Notes: generated by a model not told the origin, from the sequence alone. Positions 1-12,628 are shown, counted from the first letter of the stretch. The stretch: 64,000 nucleotides of DNA from Anaspis maculata (GCA_949128115.1 OX421963.1:76441635-76505634); one strand, 5' to 3'. Numbers and translations are program-made.

Positions 1-599
1 AGTTCTTTAAACTTCCTCTATATCTTTCCCGGAGACTTTGTTATCTTCAAAGAACCTTGTACTCAAAGACTGAATAGGAGACTTCACTTATCTTACGAAG
101 AGAGTGAGGAGTGCACTAAATTACCTTCCAAAATGCTGTAACACGAGAACTTTATCCAAATTAGAGAGACTCTTTGGAAAAATGATTTTAGATAGATGAT
201 GAATAGATTTAGGCAACTTTTGCCGTACTCAGGTACCAATAAAGTGGGAGCGGTGGACGACAAAATTTAGGATTATGTGGAATTTTGTGATTCAAGAGTG
301 TCATATCATAATATTTGGACAATGTTATTGAGCCTATTTCCTATTTAAATGAGTCACGCAGTCATGCAGATTGAATAAGATTGATGAAGACTCATTTCAC
401 TGCACTTCAGGGCACCATTTTGAAAATTGCAAAAATAAAACCAAAAAATCATAATAAATGGGATACACCAAGGATCTTGAGCTTCTTTCCAACAGAATTT
501 GATCTGATGATTACGAATGCCAATTTTTTGATTTTTAGAAGTTTTGTTTTTGAATTTTATTGCGTAAGTGTCAAAATCGTATTGATTTTTACCGCGTGC
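1..599. other. AT-rich sequence, no gene seen
   Basis: I see no splice-flanked exon, repeat or conserved coding pattern here. Short open frames near 381-614 are T-rich and biased toward Phe, Ile and Leu, as expected by chance in this base composition. Confidence 0.5.
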
Positions 600-1315
600 T
601 TTCCTATGCTGTAGCTCTACTGATATCCCTCATGTCTCCACGTGCTTTTTATTGGATCCCTGATAAGCTCCATCAGGTGCCGTTTCGTGGCTTTCATAAC
701 TCAAGTACGCCCCCATTTCCTGTACTGGTCGTTATAGTTGTGTCCTCATATGTTGTTTTGAGCTCTAATGAGCCCCTTGTTTCTTCTAGAGATTATTGCA
801 ACTCTTTAGTGAACTCTTTGCCTTCATTGTACTCTTCTTCATTGTCCAAGGCCCCACTGGCCCCATAATATCTTCTTGTGTTATTTGAGATCCTCATGCT
901 GAGTCTCCTTGTGTCTTTTTGTAGCTTTCATAACTCGATAAACCTCCCTTGTATTTTCTTCTGTCAATAGAAACTCTAATATAAGACATCTCTGTGTATT
1001 TATGTGTTGTTTGGAGTCTTGATAACTAAGCACCTTTAGATCTTGTTGTGGTTCTCTGGTCTCTAGAAAGACCCATTGTGCATTATTTTTATCATTTTTC
1101 GCTCTTATTGTATCATTTGAAGCCCAATTGGGTTTCTTGTGTCTTCTCGTAGCTTTTAGAGCTCTAGGAAGCCCATTTGTGTGCGTATCTGTCCGTGTCA
1201 GGTTCTACCAAACCGCCTTGAGTCTTATTCGGTATTTGGAGTCTTGATCAGTTCCTTTATTTTTGAGCCCTTTTTATTGCTGAGCCCTTTTGTCTCACGT
1301 CATTCCGTCTATTCC
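600..1315. repeat. Degenerate GAGCCC/CCTTGTGTCTT tandem repeat, isolated block
   Basis: Imperfect repeats of phrases such as GAGCCCCTTGTxTCTTC, GTGGCTTTCATAACTC and TTTGGAGxCxTGAT recur every 50-80 bases. The same phrases, in the same order, form the internal array of the foldback-like element at 10.87-12.45 kb. This block is therefore a copy or fragment of that array, but here it lacks the flanking GGAAATAATTTCCC repeats. Open frames across it carry no recognisable protein and are by-products of the repeat. Confidence 0.65.
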
Positions 1316-1329
1316 GGAACTTTGATAAT

Positions 1330-2485
1330 ACAGGGTGATCCATGAGTGACCTTACATAGGCTAATGGGAGATAGAGGACTTCGAGTCGAGTCAGGATTCA
1401 CTGAAGAAATTTTATTTTCTCCAATGGTTACGAAGATACAGGGTGTTTTGTGTGTTCCGTATGAAACTTTGATAAGCGATATTTCTGGAACGGCCAGAGG
1501 TATTTTGATGAAATTCACCAGTAATATTTCTCTGTTAGAACTCATCTCGAAGCCATACCGGGTAAGTCAAAATTCAGGGCCGGGCTAGAAAAAAGGTGCC
1601 TCTTTTTTGTTTCATTAAAAAGTACATTTTCTGACCGCTTTTCTAGAAAACTGCTATCGAATTCAAAAAGCTAAGAAAAAATGATTCAAGAATCACTCTT
1701 CAATTTAGATGGCACACCTGAACCGTTTCGACAATAAAATTAAAAGTAAAATTTGTGGGTGAGTTCCCATTTTCTACCGGACATAATCGACTCATTGTTT
1801 GATCGAATTCATCAAAATTCATTTTTTGGCTTGTCTCTGTTGGATAGAAGTGCTTGGTTGAGAGAAAAATTCCAGAGCCGACCATTTTTTTTTGTGACAA
1901 AATCGAGAGTGAAACCAAAATAAGACTCGATTTTGTCATCTAAAAAATCTTAGGCTATAGAATTTTTTTTCCTACCAAGCCCTTCTATCCACAGAGACAA
2001 GGTGAAAAATGAATTTGAATGAATTCAATCAAACAATGAGTCGATTATGTCCGGTCAAAAATGGAAACTTACCCATAAATTTCACTTTCAATTTTTATGT
2101 CGAAACGGTTTAGGTGTGCCATCTCAATTGAAAAGTGATTCTTGAAGCATTTTTCTTTAGCTTTTCGAATCCGATAGCAGTTTTTCAGAAAAGCGGTCAG
2201 AAAATATACTTTTTGATCAAATAAAGATTTATTTACCCTGGATTTTGACTTACCCAGTATGGCTTCAGGGTAAGTTCTAATAGAGAAATATTACTGGTGA
2301 ATTTCAAGAAAATATCTCTAGCCGTTTCAGAAATATCGCTTATCAAAGTTTCATACGAAACACACAAAACACCCTGTATCTTCGTAACCAATGGGGAAAA
2401 CAAAATTTCTTCAGTGGATCCTGACTCGCCTCGAAGTCCTCTATCTCCCATAAGCCTATGTAAGATCACTCATGAATCACCCTGT
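1330..2485. mobile_element. Full-length palindromic (foldback) element with ACAGGGTGAT ends
   Basis: The left half is the reverse complement of the right half over nearly the whole 1.16 kb. The ends are ACAGGGTGATCCATGAGTGA on the left and the complement of ACAGGGTGATTCATGAGTGA on the right. Arms meet near 1910 around GACAAAATCGAG/CTCGATTTTGTC with almost no spacer. The flanks are AT-rich (GATAAT left, ATGATA right) and do not resolve a target duplication. There is no transposase-like frame, so it is non-autonomous. Paired frames at 1346-1588 and 2233-2469 are the same sequence read from each arm and are not genes. Confidence 0.85.
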
Positions 2486-4085
2486 ATGATAAGTGATAAG
2501 CTTTCTTGTAGCCCTCTATCTGGGCTGTTTGGCCCCACTGCAAGGAGGAGCAGTTGACATAATGTGATCCCTTTGGCTGGTGCCAGAATGCAGAAATTGT
2601 GCACATTTTATATCACGTTTTCGTTGACAAAATATGCTTCTTTAATTCGACAGCATGTTTGTGATCAGAGGCCTATCTCTATGTTTTTTTTTTCTGGGAC
2701 TATCAGACATAGTCAGTGTAGTCTTCCAGCAGCATATGAATTATTACATGGAATATCAATGTTTTTTTCCAGGCTATTTTAAAAGAATCAGAATATTGAA
2801 CCTGATATCTAATGAAAACTGCGGAAGTTCGAGAGCACTCTTCGTTCGTTTCCGCTTGGCGTCCTGGCTCCTATGAGAAATTGCTCAGTGATTGCTTGGT
2901 CCAGTGGTCACTGGTCATATACGCCTCTATGTCAGTTCTGGTCGATGGGTTTCCCTTTGCTCGCGGTCGCTCTCGGCCACATATTATATCGTTTATCCGG
3001 GTAATATCGGGCCGTTGGTTGTACAAATTACGGCATCCAGCTACTGAACTACATATTTTATGCATGTAGCAGCAGCCGGGTCGGTCATTCCAATTATGTC
3101 CAATAAATTATCGAATCGGGCCAACGTTAAATATTGCTTTCTTCACGCCCTTTCCGTGTAACCACTGGGATACCTCATTACAGCCTAATAACTGTACTTA
3201 ATATGGAAATTATTTAATAATCTGGCGCGGCTTCATTCTTTCCTCTTTTTTCCTATCCAGAACTTTAGATGGGTATCTGATGGGTCCACCATCAGTGAAA
3301 TTTACTACTTCCTCTCACTGTATGGGTATATCCACACTCGCATGTACCTAGGCCACTTCTCGAAAGCGTTAGAGTGATAGTCAAGGCTAGCGAGATGCAA
3401 AAAATGCATTATTCAACGCCAAGAACCAGGAGTAATTCACATGTGAAATTAGCTGTTGTTACACATTAATCTTTTGTTGTTGCTTGGCTACTTGATTGAC
3501 TGATTGATGGCTAGATAAAGCCTCAAGGTTCGTACACTTTCACGTAGGTAGGCATCGTGTTTTTTTTTTCTTCAAATGCGAACATGGTGTAGGTTTGCGC
3601 GACAGTAATGCAACCGGTGGATGAAGGAATTGTCTTTGATACAATCTAAAAGTGCACTAGTTTTATAATCATGGGTTATAAGCTCACCGATCATAATGTG
3701 CTCGCCCGGATCCCAATTACACCAGGAAACCATCACGCGGCACCACTATAATTTAAAAGGTGTAATTTCGGAGAGTTTAGGCATGGGACACACCTCAAAT
3801 CGGCCGCTCTTGCCGGCCTAATATGACATTCATAAATATTGTTTTTAATGTATGCACATACGCTTATTTCGAAATTATAGTGCCAAGTGGCTAGTTACAG
3901 TTTTAAAGTTCTTCGCTCTTGTTTCGTATAAATATTCATATTTCTAATCCCCCGCCAGCCTGACCTCCAGCGAAAGAATACCGAACCAAATTTCACGAAG
4001 ACCGAAGACGCAGCTCACCTACGAGTATACGGAAAACTTGATACTTCAAGATATAATTTGCTGAAAGTTTTGGAATTAATAATTT
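2486..4085. other. Mostly single-copy sequence, no gene seen
   Basis: This 1.6 kb has no inverted or tandem structure that I can detect. Frames of 60-85 codons (for example 2812-3069) overlap antisense frames of equal quality and contain no motif. A TAGGTAGG-type stretch lies near 3545, a simple pattern scattered through this window. Confidence 0.45.
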
Positions 4086-4089
4086 TTAG

Positions 4090-4500
4090 TTTGAAGGGCT
4101 CAATAATTGACTTGCAAAATTGTAGGTATGCCATGATGCGATCTACAAAATGCGGGATTGGGGTAAGCTTTGGGAATGAAATATTGATGGATTAGAGCGA
4201 ATGGATTGGCTAAATGACCAAATTTTGTGACTTCAAAGCCACCCCGATTAGAAATTTTGTGGGTCACACGGTTGAGAAGTTTCAAATAATCCTCAAAAAA
4301 ATCTGTTTTGGGCTACACAATATTGGTCACAATCCAATCATCAAATTCGGAGTTACTTCAAGAACAACATTCTCAGAACTTGACTTTGAAAACTTCTATC
4401 TCCGTTACAATGCATTTTCAATATAAATTGTTCCGAGAAAGATTTTTTTTTTCGATGCTCTATCTCCTAAAATATTAACAAAAACATTGTAACACCCTGT
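4090..4500 (+). repeat. Dispersed repeat shared in inverse orientation with 18.88-19.09 kb; ends in CACCCTGTA
   Basis: The stretch around 4130-4285 (phrases GATGGATTxGAGCxAATGG, GACTTCAAAGCCACC and AAATTTTGTGGGTCACACGG) matches the reverse complement of 18.90-19.07 kb with moderate divergence. It continues to a CACCCTGTA terminus near 4492, the end motif of the ACAGGGTG class. It is probably a truncated member of that class. No matching left end was found. Confidence 0.55.
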
Positions 4501-4668
4501 ACTTATATCGGATTCCAGCTCAATCATTAAACGGTTCGACATGTATGATCGAAGATTACATATACATACGTATACATACCGACATACGTCTACATAATAT
4601 ACACACAGCAGACATTCAGACATCACCCTGGAAATGGCCTAATTTTTTTCAAGAGACCCCAATTTGAA

Positions 4669-4839
4669 TGTATAGACAATACAAATAGAGAAGACCATAT
4701 GTTATCACCACCGTCGTCACGGATATTGGGGCATCAAAAATCAGCCAACCTTTTTTTGAATGAGGGACTCACCTGGTTTCTACGCAACCGTAAAAATCCG
4801 TGACGACATGTGTCTTTTCTATTTGTATTGTCTATACAT
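4669..4839. mobile_element. Small hairpin MITE-like element
   Basis: TGTATAGACAATACAAATAG at the left is mirrored by CTATTTGTATTGTCTATACA at the right. A second internal pair, GTCGTCACGGAT and ATCCGTGACGAC, lies symmetrically inside. The 171-bp unit would fold into one interrupted hairpin. It has no coding capacity, and no clear target duplication was resolved. Confidence 0.65.
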
Positions 4840-6584
4840 ATTATGCGTCGTCATTTATTTTTTTCCTCAGGATCTGATATCATTCCCTTCCATGTTGATG
4901 GGAACCAAAAAAATAAAATATTCTCCTGGATCTTCAACTTTTCATCATCAAAACTATACGCATGCCTTGCCCAGTTCCCGGAAACATAATAATATTTCGT
5001 CCCTATTTTAGGAATTATCCTTTCAAGAACATGAAGATTTGGAGATCCGATCATGAAACATCAAAGGAAACTAATCGTGCGATGAGGTGCAAATTGTTGC
5101 ATTATCCTCTAGACCTCTGTGATTCACAAATTCAAATTTCTCTCTTGAAATTTGTTTTTTCAGGTGTCTTTTCTACATTCTACATTGTAGAAGTTATACT
5201 CACACAAAATAAAACGTTTTCTGCTATAAGACAGTCGTTATCCTACGTGTGCAAAACATAAATAAAGTTATTATCATTATTATGATGAAAAACGTAGATG
5301 TAAAATCAGTTTTGTCCAATAACGGCTCCTGTTTATGGTTAACACGCCCACCTACATGTAATTTTCCCGGCATATCGTAAGATCAAGCCAATTAAATTTT
5401 TTCCCCATACTCCCATAATATGACCAGTTCCACTGCACAAATCGCAATTTATTCCGCCGTTTTATTTTGTATAGAGATGTACATATCGTTACTTCACTCG
5501 GTGTACCTACCCAGGTATATTTAAGCGCACAGAAAATAGTTCGTTACAACGTGCTAATCTAATCGAATAATCGAAATATTATGCACTAATCATCCGTATA
5601 AGTATGAATGTTTTGATGAGATTAATGAATCGTATCGCAATAATTACACTTATACCTACAAAGCTGAAAGCAATCCAGTGGGCGTTCGGTACTTAGTAAG
5701 CATTTATATACCGTAAAAGGAAATGCTACTGTCATTAATTACAAAGCCGTGGAGTTTGAAAAATCACAATGGGGCATTATAAAGTTTATATGGCGATTTA
5801 AGGATGGTCGCGACATTTCCTTCACACATTACGAACACATTACGATATTTGCGTTTATGGTCAGTGACTGTGTATCGGGGATAACAGTAAATTCAGGTGA
5901 GAAACTGAGAAACAAAGGGGGATTCATCACATAATTTTTCGCAAAATTTCAATGGACAATTAAATGGGCAAAAATGGTTTTGGCACGGTTCGACATCCTC
6001 ACTGGCTTTTGAAGGCAATCTCTTCTGCATGTGTTCCTGCAGATTGGCAGATTTCTCAATAAACAACGTTCTCATGTCAGTTTTCTAAGTGACTTTCAAG
6101 GCAGCAGCCAGCAGAGGTAAGATAATTTGCGTTGAGTAATTTGATAATTAAGAGACAAAGGTTCAAACATACACTATTTTATTGCTGCATGCTACAAACT
6201 GAGTACAAATAAACGCAGTCACTGTGTATTAAACTCTAACCTGCTTCCTGGCCATTCTGTCTTATACAGTATCTACTAGTGCCTTGTATCCGGGAATAAT
6301 TCAGATCCTTTCGGAGAAGTCCCGAGGACTCTCCTCGCTTCCGTTGTGCAAGAACTCAAAGTCTATTGGCTTCGCGAATATTCCGGCAAGCTCTCGAAGC
6401 ACGGCTCCTCCACCAATTGTGTAGGTGTATGTCTTATCTGCACATCGTGGTCTCCAGCGAGTTTCGTGAAAATATAAAGTTGATCGGTTAATACGCTCGG
6501 ATTTTCAATTAGCTACAGCCGGTTTCAGAAAAGATATTTTATGTGAAACTCTACTTTTAATGAAATTTGAATATTGCACAAAAA
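4840..6584. other. Single-copy-looking sequence, no gene seen
   Basis: No repeats, splice-flanked exons or conserved coding signature recognised over 1.7 kb. The open frame at 4962-5261 (99 codons) has no motif and sits in AT-rich DNA. Confidence 0.4.
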
Positions 6585-6990
6585 GGGGTAGTTTCTCTGT
6601 ATAAATAGAAGCTGTAGGAACGTGTGTTGCTATACTGTTCAAGCTCTTGAATACAGCACACCAGTCTTGACAATTTTCAGAAAGTTACCAAGAGAGTTGT
6701 TTTTTGATAACGTACCTCTGAAACCGGCTGACATCAAAATCAAGTTCTTAAAAAAAAAATTCATTGAATTAACGTTCAAGTTATAGTCAAAAGGCATAAA
6801 ACACCCGCAGGATGTGTCGATCTGTTGATGTCTCCCGGTTTCGGAGGTACGTTATCAAGAAACATATCTAACACTCTTGGTAATTTTCCAGACAGTCTGG
6901 TATTTTGTATACTAAAGAGCTAAAAAAGTATAGCGAAACACGTGTCCACAGCTTTGATTTTTGAATAGAAACAACCTCCGTTCAGTACGT
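6585..6990. repeat. Palindromic repeat, arms about 150 bp
   Basis: The arm 6590-6737 (phrases GTGTTGCTATACT, ACCAAGAG and TTGATAACGTACCTC) is mirrored by 6830-6985 (GAGGTACGTTATCAA, CTCTTGGTAATTTTC, AGTATAGCGAAACACG). The spacer is about 90 bp. The two arms differ at many positions, so it is old. On the right it abuts the truncated left end of the next palindrome near 7018. Confidence 0.65.
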
Positions 6991-7148
6991 TTTGTTTGGA
7001 AAGTCAATAGTTTTGTCAGAAGTTTCGTAATTCGACGCATTGTATCTCGCTGATATCATTTTGGTACAAAAAGTGTCGATCATTGTTGAAGGGGGCTCGT
7101 GGAGAGACAAATCTCGGCTAGGTGGTTCTTCTTTTCCCCTGGGCCTTA

Positions 7149-9022
7149 TAGCCCAGGCATTTTAGTCGAAAAATCGTGGTAACCCGTAACAAATTCCCTC
7201 AAAGCTGAATTTTGGTATGTATGTTCTATTGGACCTACGGAACAACATATCAAAATACTCGGACTTACACCCTCGTGCGTCCTTTGATTTTCATCCTCAA
7301 AGGTCAAGTTCTAAGAATTAGAGAGATACCTATCTCCAAGCTGTTCCTGCAAGTGAACGGAGTATCCGATCGATATGAGATATGTTTCAAATGAACAAAA
7401 AAGATTTGTTGTTAGTGCTTAAGTGTGTAAGGAAGCCTTTGTAACTCTTCCGATTGGTTAGTTCTGCGGGAAAGGCGGCTGAGTGTTAATTTGTCGCCCG
7501 GATATTTCAGGAAAAACCATGTGAGAATTAAAAGCCTCAAGCAATGTCGCACAAAGTTGAATATTGATATATAACTGGTATGATCCCTAAGCAAGAACAT
7601 ATCAAAATATTTGGACTTACACCTCTGTGCCTCCAACGATTTTGGGGCTTTGAATATCTAGTAAAAAATTCACCCAGACACTTTTCTCTAAAACTGTTCC
7701 TGTGGACGAACCAATCATTTTAACAATATAAGGTGAGTCTCAAAGGAGACACGGTATATTGTTGCCTATGAAGTGGACTCCGGTAGCCATGAAATATTTC
7801 TGCTTGATAGTGGCGTGAATAGTACGCGCAAGGTGGAATTTCTCTCCTGGATCTTTGAATGAGAAACATGTAGGAATATTTTGTGATGGCCAATAAAGCT
7901 GAGCATTGTTAATAGGTTCTTCTTCCCATCTTCGAAACAGATTCAAGTGATGAGACTGATGAGTGAATAGTTAATATTCACAGTGCTCATCCCGAAAATA
8001 ATGAATTATCTACAAAAAAATTGTGGTTTCTTCATTTAGGGGCATCATTGTCTGAAGTTGTCAAGAATAAAAATTACCGACAAATCCTATATTTATGTTT
8101 ATCTTGGACAAAAACAGCATCAATTGCTCACGCCTATTTATATTAAAAAGTCGGAGCATCAATTTTTTATTAAAGAAGTTTTACACCTACTTTTTTTTCA
8201 GAAAATGGAATAATGGCTACAGAAAAGATGATTTTATATTTCTATTGCCCGATAGATACAATAGCTTTTGGTATTTTCTGATAGAGGAAGAACTTCGCTT
8301 AGTATTACACACAAAAACAGTGGAACCGCTCCATCATTCATCAGTAAAAAGAAAGAACTGCAAAAATTGTACGCATTTTCGGGAGAAAATTGGGCATATA
8401 ATCACTTTCACAACAGATCAATTTTCTGATCTTGTAATGAATACAGGCACATTGTTTTTATCGTTTTCAGGTATGAAATGGTTAGGAACAATGAATTCTG
8501 TTGGAAATACTCAATTGAGATGATTCTAACCATACGGAAACCGAAATTACAAAACGACAATTTCAGATGGAAAAATCGTCGTTTTTTCAGTAAAACTTTT
8601 TTAATCGTGTTTCAATTCAATTTTAAACACCATATTTGATATCAGAGGCCAAGATTTAGTTCGAAACGATACCACACTTGCCGATATCAATTCGAGGTTT
8701 TTGAGAGAAAAACAAAATAAATTTTGCCGATCTTCTTTTTTTTCCAGGCAACCAAAACTACTTATCAACAATTCAAACGTCAAGCAAATATTGTGAAGCC
8801 TTGAGGCATCTAAATATGATTTTTTTCATTTATATAAGCTACAGGGTGTCATTTACGCATTTAAAATGGCAATATTTAGCCCCCTCCCCCACAATCAATG
8901 ACGCACAAGGGTGTGCCACCGAGTATTTTGATATGTTATTCCTTAGGTCTTACAAGACCTGTATACCAAATTTCAGCTTCGTGGGAATTTGTTGCGGGTT
9001 AAAACCTAATATGCCTGGGCTA
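7149..9022. mobile_element. TAGnCCAG-class inverted-repeat element, 3-bp target duplication TTA
   Basis: The element starts TAGCCCAGGCATTTTAG at 7149 and ends with the complement of TAGCCCAGGCATATTAG at 9022. TTA precedes it (7146-7148) and TTA follows it (9023-9025). The other arm of the host palindrome (near 10020) and the second copy of the host (near 56085) are uninterrupted at this point and show one 3-bp unit. Arms of about 200 bp (7149-7400 with 8850-9022) share CATATCAAAATACTCGG. A third, diverged direct copy of that arm lies at 7500-7740. The central part is AT-rich. Confidence 0.8.
8095..8523 (+). other. Unassigned 142-codon open frame in the loop of the 7.15-9.02 kb element
   Basis: This is an ATG-started frame in the unique loop between the arms of the TAGCCCAGG element. 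The first third is Phe/Ile/Lys-rich and looks non-coding. After a TTTTTTTTCAG stretch near 8200 the composition becomes more protein-like, with an internal CKNCxHF segment (C at codons 89 and 92). There is no domain I recognise. It could be a remnant of the element's own gene or a chance frame; I lean toward chance. Confidence 0.15.
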
Positions 9023-10206
9023 TTATTGAACCGATCACGGCAAGTTTTGTATCTTTTCCGACTAAATTCAATCCCCTAAACTCGAATCCAATCTGTAAAT
9101 TTTAATGACAATAAGTTCGATCAAGTCAACTTGAAAAAACTTGTTTTTTCTCTGGCAATTTTGACAAATTTTTTCTCAATTGTTGGAGATGTTCTGTTTG
9201 GAAAATATTTCAGAGGCCACCATAGACTGAAGTGTATTCTTCACAAAAATTTTCCACTCGACGTATTATTTTGTTTTTCGAGTTCAAAAAACCGATTTGA
9301 ACCTGAGCCGGCCCAACGCGGCGTCTAACTAATGACCAGAACACTACAGCATGCACCTTCAAATGAAAGTAGTTCAAACTTTTGGAAAAATAATAACTAA
9401 TTTTTGAAAATCCGAGGATCTGTGCAGAACTGGATTTCCTGTAAAATAAAAAAAATCGCCATGAATCGCACAGCATGATTTTGAGTTATTTGATGAGAGG
9501 AATAACATTTCGGCAAGACTCATACTCTATATTTCAAATGGGAACTGTCACTTCTCTCCTCAAATAACTCAAAATCCTGCAGTGCGATTCACGGTGATTT
9601 TGTTTGTTATAGGTAACTAAGTTCTGCATTGATCCTCGAAGTTTCGAAGATAAGTTATTATTTTTTCAAAAGTTTGAGCTACTTCCATTTAGAGGGTGTG
9701 GTGTTTTGGTCATTTATTAGTAGACGCTGCGTTGGGCCGGCTCAGGTTTAAATAGATTTTCACATTCGAAAAACAAAATTATTTATCAAGTGGATGATTT
9801 TCGTGAAGATCACACCTCAATTTATTGGTCCCTGAAATATTTTCAAAGATGAACACCTCTAACAGTGAAAAAATCCATCAAAATTGTCTGAGAAGAAACA
9901 AGTTTTTTCAAGTTACCGTATTATTCGAACTTGTTTTCATCCAAATTCACACATCGGATTCGAGTTCAGCAGATTGAATTTAGTCGAAAAAGATACCAAA
10001 CTTGACGTGTTCGGTTCTACATGGCCAGGAAACCAAAATGGACCACCTAGCAAAGCTTCACCCCCCCACGACCCCCCTTCAACAATGATCGACTCTTTTT
10101 GTACCAAAATGGTATCAACGGGATATGATGTGTCTAACTGTAACGTATTTGCATCTGATGGATTGACGGGTTCCGTCTTCTCCATTTTTAGCTACAATTA
10201 TGGTGA

Positions 10207-10345
10207 TTTAGGTTGAGGTTGGGATGAGGATAAGGTTGCTAAATAATGAGAAATTGTTTTTCTTGAGGATTGTTCCATCGAAATGAAAATTTTCAAAGAT
10301 TTATTTTTGAATTTTTACCGTGTATACTGAATAGTACCGTGACAA
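10207..10345. repeat. Palindrome family X fragment, left piece (continues at 12.64 kb)
   Basis: The phrase AAGGTTGCTAAATAATGAGA followed by GTTTTTCTxGAGGATTGTT and TGTATACT matches 33.12-33.22 kb in the same orientation. In the 33-kb copy the sequence runs straight on to the block that here appears only at 12640-12707. Family X was therefore interrupted in this copy by the foldback-like element between. Confidence 0.7.
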
Positions 10346-12628
10346 GAACGAATTTCCCCTAGAAGAATTTCGCCTGAACTAGTTTCCCGGTAATAATTTC
10401 CCCTGGAAGGAATTTCCCTCGGAAATAATTTCCCTTGGAAGGAATTTTGCCAGCAGGAATTCCACCGGAATGAAGTTCCCTCAGAAACAATTTTCCCTAG
10501 GAGGAATTTCTCCGGAATTAGTTCAACCGGGATGAACTTTCCTCGGAAATAATTTCCTCAGGAAGAAATTTACCCAGAATCAATTCCACCGCAATGAACT
10601 TTCATCGGAAATGATTTCGCTTGGACGGGACAGTAAGTATACCTCAAAAGATATATCCCAAAACACAACATCCAATTTCCTCCTTCTTCTAGGACGTGAC
10701 CGGACAATTCATCGCCAAATAATATTTTGCCCTTCGCCTTAGCTTTAATATGTCCCTTTGTGTTCTCTTGTTGCTTTTTCAACGTAAGGCCCCTTCTGCA
10801 GTCATCTGTTATCAAGAGCCTCATTTGGCCCCCACTATTCTGTCTTCAATGTAATTTGAAGCCCTGCTGAGCCCCCTTACATTTTCCATGACTTCCGGAG
10901 CAGCAAGCAGCGTTATGCCGTCATATCATGTTTGGAGCCCTATCGGACCCCATTGTGTCTTCAAGTGTAGCTGGAGTCCTGTTGAGCCTTTTTATGTTTT
11001 TTCATGGCTTTCGGAGATGGTACCTACCAGTATGCCTCATTTTCCGTTATTCTGTTCTACAGAGGTCCATTGGGCCCCCTTGTGTCTTTAATACCGTTTC
11101 AAGTTCTTTTGAGCTTACTTGCACTTTTTTGGGGCTTTCGAAGCACTAGTATGCCCCTTGTGTCTGTATTTGGTATTTGGCCTGAGATCAGACCCCCTTT
11201 TGTCTTCAAGGATAATTTCGGGTCCTAATGACTTATGTGCTTTATGGCTTCCAGAATTCCACACGGTCCTCTTTTGCTATCTTGTCTTATACAAAAAAAA
11301 ACATTGTCATTTTCTCGGTGTGGCAGTTTTCAAAATTTGTCTGTGAATATCCATTTATTAGAAAAACCGTCGAAAGCAGCAATATGAAACAATCTAATTT
11401 GGTTTCGAGTTGGAGAGGAGAATAGATGGTGCTATTGGAAGCTGTTCAGGCGAGATGATAGTTCCAGGGCTTCCAGCGGCCAGGTGCAGATGTGTCTAAT
11501 GTTGCTGCCAAAATTTCTGTATTATCATGGACACTCGAAGATTATAAAATACCTTAGGTTAAGGTCATTGTAGTTGAGTATAAATAAACTAAACTTAACT
11601 AAACTACAGGCTTCAGTGACCCTCTTATTGGGTCTTCAATTTGATTTGAAGCCCTGCTGAGTCCCCTTGCATTTTTATTTACTCTCAGAGGCTGGTAATC
11701 ACCTTTCTGCCTTCATATTATTTGGAGTCCTTTGGGGCCCCCTTGAGTCCTCAAATGTAGTTGGAGCCCTGATATGAGTCCCCGTTTGTGTTTTTGTGGC
11801 ATTCAGAATTCCAGTGAGCCCTTTCTTGCCTGCTTTTATTTTACAGAGCTTCATTGGGCCCCTTTGTCGTTTTTTCATGACTTCCGGAGCTCTATCGGAC
11901 CCCTTGTACCTTCTCTAAACTAAATGTGTAGTTTCAAGCCCCTATTTTGGCTTCCAAAGTACCAGTGAGTCCTGTTTAGTCTTCTTTTGTTATAAAGAGC
12001 CTTTTGGGTCCCCTTGTATAACCAATATCGTCTGAAGCCCTACTGAACTTCCTTGCATTTTGCCGTGGCGTTCGGATTTCTATTGGGCCCCCGTTTGCCG
12101 TGATGTGTCATCGTTTAGAGACCTGATGAGCCCCCTTATAGTTTTTTGTGGATTCCAGGATTCCAGTGAGCCCCCTTTTGTCTCATTTTGTCATATCAAG
12201 CCCCCTGCCTCTCTTATGTCTGTCACCAATATCGTTTAAAGCCTTACTGAGCCACTTTGAATTTTTCCGTGGCTTTCGAATCTCTATTGTGGACCCCCTT
12301 GTGCCCTCATGTGTCATTTGGAGCCCTGATGAGCTTACGTTTTTTCGTAACTTTCAGAGCACCAGTAAGCCCCCTTTTGTCTTCTTTTATTCAGGGCTTC
12401 ATTGGTCTCCCACGTGGTTTTTCCATGAGCTTTGGAGCTCAATGGGGCTCGGTGAATTTATTTTGAGGGAAATTCAATCAGACGAAATTTATTGTAGGGA
12501 AATTTTGTCCGAGGGAATTTCATTCCGGTGGAAATCATTCTGGAGAAATTCCTTCCAGGGAAAATTATTTCTGAGGGAAGTTCATTCCGGTGGAATTACT
12601 TCTGGGGAAATTCGTTCCTGGATTCGAG
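10346..12628. mobile_element. Foldback-type element: terminal inverted repeats built of short tandem repeats
   Basis: The terminus GAACGAATTTCCCC at 10346 is mirrored by GGGGAAATTCGTTC near 12612-12628. Inside each end lies an array of about 20-25-bp units of the type GGAAATAATTTCCC followed by GGAAGGAATTT (10370-10620), reverse-complemented at 12455-12620. The loop is a different tandem repeat, listed separately. Terminal repeats made of tandem short repeats are the defining layout of Drosophila FB (foldback) elements. I infer a similar architecture, not homology. No transposase frame is visible. Confidence 0.65.
10866..12450 (+). repeat. About 200-bp higher-order tandem repeat forming the loop of the foldback-type element
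   Basis: The phrases CCAGTGAGCCC (11962, 12163, 12361) and CCAATATCG (12022, 12226) recur at 198-204-bp spacing. Each 200-bp unit has three GAGCCC-containing sub-blocks (TTTCCGTGGCTTTCGGA, TGTGTCATTTGGAGCCCTGA, TTCAGAGxxCCAGTGAGCCC). Earlier copies are more decayed, and one interval is only about 150 bp. The 168-codon frame at 12148-12654 runs through this array and is not a gene. Confidence 0.7.

Larger units (their letters stand above)
7018..10190. repeat. Palindrome family Z, copy 1 (interrupted in its left arm)
   Basis: The left arm is 7018-7148 plus 9023-9500. The right arm is about 9530-10190, and the centre is near 9515. Mirrored phrases include TGTCGATCATTGTTGAAGGG with CTTCAACAATGATCGAC, and GAACTACTGCAG-type central blocks (GACCAGAACACTACAGCATG on the left). 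A second copy of the family occupies 55.4-57.1 kb. The left arm is split by the TAGCCCAGG element at 7149-9022. No coding sequence is apparent; frames at 9884-10216 and 9937-10185 are complementary readings of one arm. Confidence 0.75.

Noticed and set aside
1346..2557. Paired frames resembling a conserved small protein
   Set aside because: Mirror-image readings of the foldback element at 1330-2485.
10866..12450. Zinc-finger or collagen-like repeat protein encoded by the array
   Set aside because: The repeat unit has frequent indels not divisible by three, and no frame stays open through two full units.
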